Shown here piece by piece: positions 6,300 through 10,628 of a DNA stretch of 10,628 nucleotides. Source of the DNA: Bacteroidales bacterium (GTDB taxonomy: Bacteria > Bacteroidota > Bacteroidia > Bacteroidales > Muribaculaceae); NCBI GenBank assembly GCA_900769345.1, contig CAAGGJ010000130.1:1-10628 (forward strand), in the 5' to 3' direction. The notes below the pieces were generated by a model that saw only the letters and a program-made list of their open reading frames with translations, was not told the DNA's origin and searched no databases. The position numbers were made by a program, and so were the translations under genes. The first letter of the stretch is position 1. Each line of letters begins with the position of its first letter.

Positions 6300-7937
6300 A
6301 TGGTCAAGTCAAATACAACACCCGACATACTTTTTGAAGTGAGTTGGGAAGTATGCAACAAAGTCGGTGGTATATACGCAGTGCTTTCGACTAAAGCTAA
6401 GACTCTCCAAAAACAAAACAAAGATAGCATAATATTTTTAGGTCCTGATTTGTGGGCAGAAACAGAATCTCCATATTTCAAAGAATCAAAGACCTTATTC
6501 GCCGAGTGGAAGAAGGCATCAAAACTTCCTAAAGGCGTATCGGTAAGAGTAGGTAGATGGGACGTTCCGGGCAAGCCGATTGCTATCCTCGTAAACTACA
6601 AAGGTTTGTTCGAAAACAAAAACGAACTTTATGCCAAGATGTGGGAAGAATACCACGTCGATTCACTCCACGCCTATGGCGACTACGATGAATCGTGCAT
6701 TTTTGCCTACGGTTGTGCTCTCGTAATAGAAAGCCTTGCCAAGCACATGGGCAAAGGCAAGAATATGGTAGCTCACTTCAATGAGTGGACTGTGGGTATG
6801 GGACTTCTTTATTTGAAGTCGAAGATGCCAAAGATTGCTACCGTATTCACTACGCATGCCACAAGTATAGGTCGCAGCATCTGCGGCAACAATAAGCCTC
6901 TCTACGACTACATGAGTGGTTATAACGGCGACCAAATGGCTGAAGAACTGAACATGCAGTCGAAACACTCTATCGAAAAGACAGCAGCACATCAAGCCGA
7001 CGCATTTACCACAGTGAGTGATGTCACCGCGGCCGAATGTCGCCAACTTCTCGAAATCGACCCTTATGTTACTCCCAACGCATTTGAGCAAAACTTTGTG
7101 CCCAAAGGCGAAAAATATGCTCAAGCTCGAGCTGCAGCTCGCACTAAAATGTTAAGCGTGGCTTCGGCATTGTTGGGCGAAAAATTTGCCGACGACACTC
7201 TCATTGTTGCCACCTCGGGTCGCAACGAATTCCGAAATAAAGGTCTCGATGCTTTCATCGATAGCATAAATGTGCTTCGCAACGACTTGCGCGGTTCGCA
7301 TCGCCGAGTAATAGCATTCATTATGGTCCCCGCATGGACCGAAGAAGCCTGTCCCGAACTTGCCGACGCATTGGCAAAGGGTAAATGCGAACGCCAAGCC
7401 AACGCTCTGACCACACATAATATCTACAACTTCGGTAGCGACAATGTATTCCAAAAGATGGTGTCGCTCAACTTCACTAATCTCGCCGAGGACAATGTAA
7501 AACTCATATATGTGCCTTGCTACCTTAATGGTAACGATGGAATATTCAATATGAGCTACTACGACTTGATTCCGGGATTTGATCTCACAATGTTTGCATC
7601 GTACTACGAACCGTGGGGCTACACTCCACTCGAAAGCATAGCATTCGGGGTGCCTACACTCACCACCGATTTAGCCGGCTTTGGCCAATGGATTAAGGAT
7701 AACTTCGAAAACGAAACCTGCGGCGTGAACGTGATACATCGCACCGACTCAAACTACAGTCAGCTCGTGATGACAATGGCCAACAAGGTAAAAGAGTTCT
7801 ACGGCAAGAGCGCAAGCGAGATAAGCAAACTTCGCACTGCGGCTGCAAAAACATCGAAGTGCGCATCGTGGGATAACTTCATCAAGTATTACCTTGATGT
7901 CTACTCGGTTGCAATAAATAATTCAAAGAAAAGATAA
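6300..7937 (+). CDS. Glycogen synthase, GT3 family (eukaryote-like)
   Basis: This enzyme adds alpha-1,4-linked glucose to glycogen. The 545-residue protein belongs to the GT3 type found in animals, fungi and Bacteroidetes, not to the GT5 GlgA type of E. coli. The N-terminal donor/acceptor motif KVGGIY is at 21-26. The central region has HFNEW, TTHATSIGR and FTTVSD blocks, all typical of the family. The retaining-glycosyltransferase E-x7-E motif is EPWGYTPLE with Glu437 and Glu445, followed by GVPTLTTDLAGFGQW. GT3 enzymes generally use UDP-glucose, and UDP-glucose-dependent glycogen synthesis has been described in Prevotella. UDP-glucose as donor is therefore the likely inference here. The C-terminal arginine-rich and phosphorylation-regulated tails of the eukaryotic enzyme are absent. 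The stop is followed in frame by two more TAA codons, and the phosphorylase gene starts after 24 bp, so the two are one operon. Confidence 0.96.
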   Translation: MVKSNTTPDILFEVSWEVCNKVGGIYAVLSTKAKTLQKQNKDSIIFLGPDLWAETESPYFKESKTLFAEWKKASKLPKGVSVRVGRWDVPGKPIAILVNYKGLFENKNELYAKMWEEYHVDSLHAYGDYDESCIFAYGCALVIESLAKHMGKGKNMVAHFNEWTVGMGLLYLKSKMPKIATVFTTHATSIGRSICGNNKPLYDYMSGYNGDQMAEELNMQSKHSIEKTAAHQADAFTTVSDVTAAECRQLLEIDPYVTPNAFEQNFVPKGEKYAQARAAARTKMLSVASALLGEKFADDTLIVATSGRNEFRNKGLDAFIDSINVLRNDLRGSHRRVIAFIMVPAWTEEACPELADALAKGKCERQANALTTHNIYNFGSDNVFQKMVSLNFTNLAEDNVKLIYVPCYLNGNDGIFNMSYYDLIPGFDLTMFASYYEPWGYTPLESIAFGVPTLTTDLAGFGQWIKDNFENETCGVNVIHRTDSNYSQLVMTMANKVKEFYGKSASEISKLRTAAAKTSKCASWDNFIKYYLDVYSVAINNSKKR

Positions 7938-7961
7938 TAATAAGTTATAATAATAATTTGT

Positions 7962-10517
7962 ATGAAACTACAAGCAAGTTACACTAACACTCCTGCATGG
8001 AGAAACATCACAGTGAAGGCAGAACTTCCGAGCGAACTTAAGAAGCTCGAAGAATTGTCGAAAAACCTCTGGTGGGTATGGAATAGCGAAGCAAAATCTT
8101 TGTTCCGCGACCTTAACCCTGATTTGTGGCGTAGCACAGGTGAGAATCCTGTAATGGTGCTACAACAACTCAGCACCGATCGTTTCGATGAAATCTTGAA
8201 CGACAAGGACATGATGGCTCGCATCGAAAAGGTTTATAACGATTTCAAAGCATATATGGCAGTGCCTATGCGCACCGATATCCCATCGGTTTCTTACTTC
8301 AGTATGGAATATGGCTTGTGCAACGCACTTAAGATCTACTCAGGTGGTCTCGGCGTTCTTGCCGGCGACTACATCAAAGAATCTTCCGATTCTCGCGTTC
8401 CTATGACCGCTGTCGGTTTTATGTATCGTTACGGTTATTTCACCCAAACACTTTCGATGGATGGTCAGCAAGTTGCTAACTACGAAGCCCAAAACTTCAA
8501 CCAGCTTCCTATCGATGCAGTGCTTGATGAAAACGGCAACCAATTGGTGCTCGAAGTTCCATATCCCGGCCGCATAATCTACGCTAACGTTTGGCGCGTG
8601 AATGTGGGTCGTATGAACCTCTACTTGCTCGACACCGACATCGACAAGAACTCTGAATGGGACCGTCAAATCACTCACAAGCTCTATGGCGGTGATTGGG
8701 AAAACCGCATCAAGCAAGAATATATGCTTGGTATCGGTGGCGTACTTATGCTCAAGCGCCTTGGCATCAACAACCAACTCTACCACTGCAACGAAGGTCA
8801 TGCTGCTCTTCTTAACTTGCAACGCCTTGTTGACTATGTTAACGAAGAACACCTTAACTTCAACGAAGCTCTCGAAATGGTTCGCGCAACTTCGCTCTAC
8901 ACAGTTCACACTCCTGTACCTGCCGGTCACGACTACTTCGAAGAAGGCCTCTTCGGAAAATATATGGGTGAATTCCCTAACAAGCTCGGCATCTCTTGGC
9001 AAGACCTCATGAATATGGGTCGCGAGAACCCCGACACCAACGAAAAATTCTCAATGAGCGTATTCGCTTTGAATACTTGCCAAGAATCAAATGGTGTAAG
9101 TTGGTTGCACGGCGAAGTTTCCAAGAAGATGTTCCAAGGCGTTTGGAAGGGTTATGCTCCAGAAGAATCGCACGTTTCGTATGTTACCAACGGAGTTCAC
9201 ATGCCTACTTGGGCCGCTTCAGAATGGAAAGAATACTACGAAAAGAACCTCGGCAAGGACTTCTACAATGCTCAAGACAAGGAAGCTACATGGTCTCCTA
9301 TCCTCAGCATGCCCGATGAAGAAATCTGGGCTATGCGTAAGCAGATGAAGAATAAGTTTATCAACTTCATCAAGCGTGATTTCCGTCAAAACTGGATTAA
9401 GAACCAAGGTGACCCGGCTCGCGTGGTTGAAATTCTCGAAAGCATCAATCCTAATGCACTTATGATTGGTTTTGCTCGTCGTTTCGCTACTTACAAGCGC
9501 GCACACTTGCTCTTCACCGACCTCGAACGCCTTTCTAAGATTGTCAACAACCCTAAATATCCCGTACAATTCGTATTCGCCGGTAAGGCTCACCCTGCCG
9601 ATGGTGCAGGTCAGGGCTTAATTAAGCGCATCGTGGAAATCTCTAAGATGCCTCAATTCCTTGGCAAGATTATTTTCCTCGAAAACTACGATATGGTTGT
9701 GGCTAAGCGCCTTGTAACCGGTGTTGACATCTGGTTGAACACACCTACTCGTCCTCTCGAAGCTTCGGGTACATCGGGCGAAAAAGCTGAAATGAACGGT
9801 GTTCTCAACTTCTCTGTTCTCGATGGATGGTGGTACGAAGGCTACCGCGAGGGTGCAGGTTGGGCACTTACCGACAAGCGCACTTTCACCGACCAAAGTC
9901 AGCAAGACCGTCTTGATGCTGCTACTATCTATTCTACTCTTGAAAACGAAATCATCCCATTGTATTTCAACACCAACGAAAAGGGATACTCAGCTGAATG
10001 GATTCAATACATAAAGAACTCTATCGCTCACATTGCGCCTAACTTCACTATGACTCGCATGATTAACGATTATATCGACCGTTTCTACAGCAAGGAAGGC
10101 GAACGTTCTAACAAACTCAAGGCCAAGAACTATGCTTTGGCTAAGGAATTGGCTGCTTGGAAGGAAAATGTGGCTCAAAAGTGGAACGACATTAATGTAG
10201 TAGACATCCAGGTTAGCGACACATTGCGTCAAGCTACTACCAACAACGATAATATCGAAGCTACAGTAGTGCTCAACACCGTTGGTTTGGGCCGCTCTTT
10301 GGGCGTGGATATGGTGGTTTACGAACAAGAAAACGACCAGTTCAAATTCTCAAGAAGCATCGATATGGAAGTAATTAAGGAAGATGGCGTGTTCGTAACT
10401 TACCAATTGAAGGATAAGATTAAGACACCTGGCACCTTCCGCTACGCTTTCCGAATCTATCCGTTCAACGAAAATATGGCTCACCGCCAAGATTTCGCTT
10501 ATGTAAAGTGGATTTAA
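7962..10517 (+). CDS. Alpha-glucan (glycogen) phosphorylase, GT35 family with N-terminal DUF3417-type domain
   Basis: The enzyme releases glucose 1-phosphate from the non-reducing ends of glycogen or maltodextrin, using pyridoxal phosphate. The 851-residue protein starts with a DUF3417-type domain (about 13-110; LPSELKKLEELSKNLWWVWN), which marks the bacterial/archaeal TIGR02094-like branch and not E. coli GlgP. Catalytic-core blocks include YFSMEYG, YSGGLGVLAGDY (126-137), HCNEGHAALL, VTNGVHMPTW (408-417) and FARRFATYKRA. The PLP site is EASGTSGEKAEMNG, where Lys608 should carry the cofactor. About 120 residues at the C-terminus (roughly 730-851) follow the catalytic core and look beta-rich; their role is unknown to me. 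The gene follows the synthase in one operon, so storage and mobilisation enzymes are made together. Many AAC, TTC, TAC and GGT codons suggest high expression compared with the AT-rich dedA gene. It is complete, and its stop is 13 bp from the intron end. Confidence 0.97.
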   Translation: MKLQASYTNTPAWRNITVKAELPSELKKLEELSKNLWWVWNSEAKSLFRDLNPDLWRSTGENPVMVLQQLSTDRFDEILNDKDMMARIEKVYNDFKAYMAVPMRTDIPSVSYFSMEYGLCNALKIYSGGLGVLAGDYIKESSDSRVPMTAVGFMYRYGYFTQTLSMDGQQVANYEAQNFNQLPIDAVLDENGNQLVLEVPYPGRIIYANVWRVNVGRMNLYLLDTDIDKNSEWDRQITHKLYGGDWENRIKQEYMLGIGGVLMLKRLGINNQLYHCNEGHAALLNLQRLVDYVNEEHLNFNEALEMVRATSLYTVHTPVPAGHDYFEEGLFGKYMGEFPNKLGISWQDLMNMGRENPDTNEKFSMSVFALNTCQESNGVSWLHGEVSKKMFQGVWKGYAPEESHVSYVTNGVHMPTWAASEWKEYYEKNLGKDFYNAQDKEATWSPILSMPDEEIWAMRKQMKNKFINFIKRDFRQNWIKNQGDPARVVEILESINPNALMIGFARRFATYKRAHLLFTDLERLSKIVNNPKYPVQFVFAGKAHPADGAGQGLIKRIVEISKMPQFLGKIIFLENYDMVVAKRLVTGVDIWLNTPTRPLEASGTSGEKAEMNGVLNFSVLDGWWYEGYREGAGWALTDKRTFTDQSQQDRLDAATIYSTLENEIIPLYFNTNEKGYSAEWIQYIKNSIAHIAPNFTMTRMINDYIDRFYSKEGERSNKLKAKNYALAKELAAWKENVAQKWNDINVVDIQVSDTLRQATTNNDNIEATVVLNTVGLGRSLGVDMVVYEQENDQFKFSRSIDMEVIKEDGVFVTYQLKDKIKTPGTFRYAFRIYPFNENMAHRQDFAYVKWI

Positions 10518-10530
10518 TCCTACATACTAC

Positions 10531-10596
10531 AATCGAGTAGGAGGTAAACGCTAATCATAGGTGTTTATCTCCTACTTTCACGTTTACCGACCTCTC
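10531..10596 (-). ncRNA. Group II intron domain VI with candidate branch-point A
   Basis: On the minus strand GGTAAACG (10588-10581) pairs perfectly with CGTTTACC (10550-10543). Further out, GAG (10596-10594) pairs with CTC (10537-10535), and a GG/CT pair lies next to it. This leaves the A at 10538 unpaired, 7 bases before the 3' end at 10531, the distance expected for the branch point. The end reads AUU, compatible with the AY rule if the last base is 10532, or nearly so at 10531. The 30-base terminal loop contains a second possible partner for the branch-site strand. Confidence 0.7.
10536..10576 (+). terminator. Long hairpin downstream of the phosphorylase gene, possible terminator
   Basis: In plus-strand RNA, 10536-10551 pairs with 10561-10576 over 16 bp (two G-U pairs) around a 9-base loop, 18 bp after the stop codon. 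The tail is only TTC, so it is a poor Rho-independent terminator by the T-tract rule. It lies within the antisense of intron domain VI. It is the only candidate for ending the glycogen operon transcript in the window. Confidence 0.35.
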
Positions 10597-10600
10597 ACAC

Positions 10601-10628
10601 CACCGTACGTGCGATTCCGCATACGGCG
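10601..10628 (-). ncRNA. Group II intron domain V (catalytic hairpin)
   Basis: CGCCGTATGCG and CGCACGTACGGTG pair around a GAAT loop, leaving the usual small bulge near ACG. The pattern CCGTA...TACGG is characteristic of domain V. The 28 bases visible are slightly short of the usual 34, both because the window ends inside the outer stem and because the upper stem is short. The catalytic triad would be the CGC at 10628-10626. Confidence 0.85.

Larger units (their letters stand above)
10531..10628 (-). mobile_element. Class IIC group II intron, 3' end (domains V and VI; partial, enters from right edge)
   Basis: Read on the minus strand from 10628, the sequence begins with a domain V hairpin, continues GGTGTGAGAGGTCGG as in class IIC introns, and forms a domain VI that ends CCTCCTACTCGATT at 10531. 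The CGC at the start of domain V is the catalytic triad form seen in class IIC (AGC in most other classes). The reverse transcriptase ORF lies beyond the window. The 3' exon begins with GTAGTATG and reaches the end of the phosphorylase gene on the opposite strand after 13 bp. The last intron base is placed at 10531 from the bulged A; 10532 is also possible. Confidence 0.88.

Noticed and set aside
7935..7961. Three in-frame TAA codons and AT-only repeats between the synthase and phosphorylase genes
   Set aside because: Tandem stops and AT-rich spacers are common in such genomes; the nearby ATAATTTG does not match TAnnTTTG, so no promoter is called.
8340..9002. 220-codon minus-strand ORF within the phosphorylase gene
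   Set aside because: It is the antisense of a conserved GT35 core region with strong codon bias, which commonly leaves long antisense frames open.

Overview
The window looks like a chromosomal segment from a member of the order Bacteroidales (Bacteroidota). The evidence is several close matches to the Bacteroidetes -7 promoter element TAnnTTTG, the lack of good Shine-Dalgarno sequences, a eukaryote-like GT3 glycogen synthase paired with a GT35 phosphorylase carrying an N-terminal DUF3417-type domain, and the protein sequences themselves. I cannot place it in a family with confidence.

Layout from left to right. Positions 1-117 hold the 5' end of a class IIC group II intron on the minus strand, running off the left edge. 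It starts directly after the terminator of clpB. Positions 176-2764 (minus) are clpB. Positions 3011-3805 (minus) are a Wza-like polysaccharide export lipoprotein with its own terminator. A 143-bp divergent promoter region follows. Positions 3949-5944 (plus) hold a compact cluster: a family 6 uracil/hypoxanthine-DNA glycosylase-like protein, a DedA membrane protein and ribulose-phosphate 3-epimerase. After a 355-bp non-coding gap with a promoter at its end, positions 6300-10517 (plus) hold a glycogen operon, with a GT3 glycogen synthase followed by a GT35 alpha-glucan phosphorylase. Positions 10531-10628 hold the 3' end (domains V and VI) of a class IIC group II intron, again on the minus strand.

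The seven protein genes are housekeeping or storage functions: protein disaggregation, envelope polysaccharide export, DNA repair, membrane lipid or undecaprenyl phosphate handling, pentose phosphate metabolism, and glycogen synthesis and breakdown. All appear intact. The only mobile DNA is the two partial introns. Their positions suggest that this is a contig whose assembly stopped inside a repeated intron at both ends. No CRISPR array, tRNA, rRNA, phage gene or novel defence system is visible.

The least routine material is in the introns: insertion immediately behind a terminator, a domain VI that could hide its own branch point in an alternative fold, and a right-hand copy that lies antisense 13 bp behind the phosphorylase gene. 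A promoter-like element that almost touches the dedA start codon is also worth checking.
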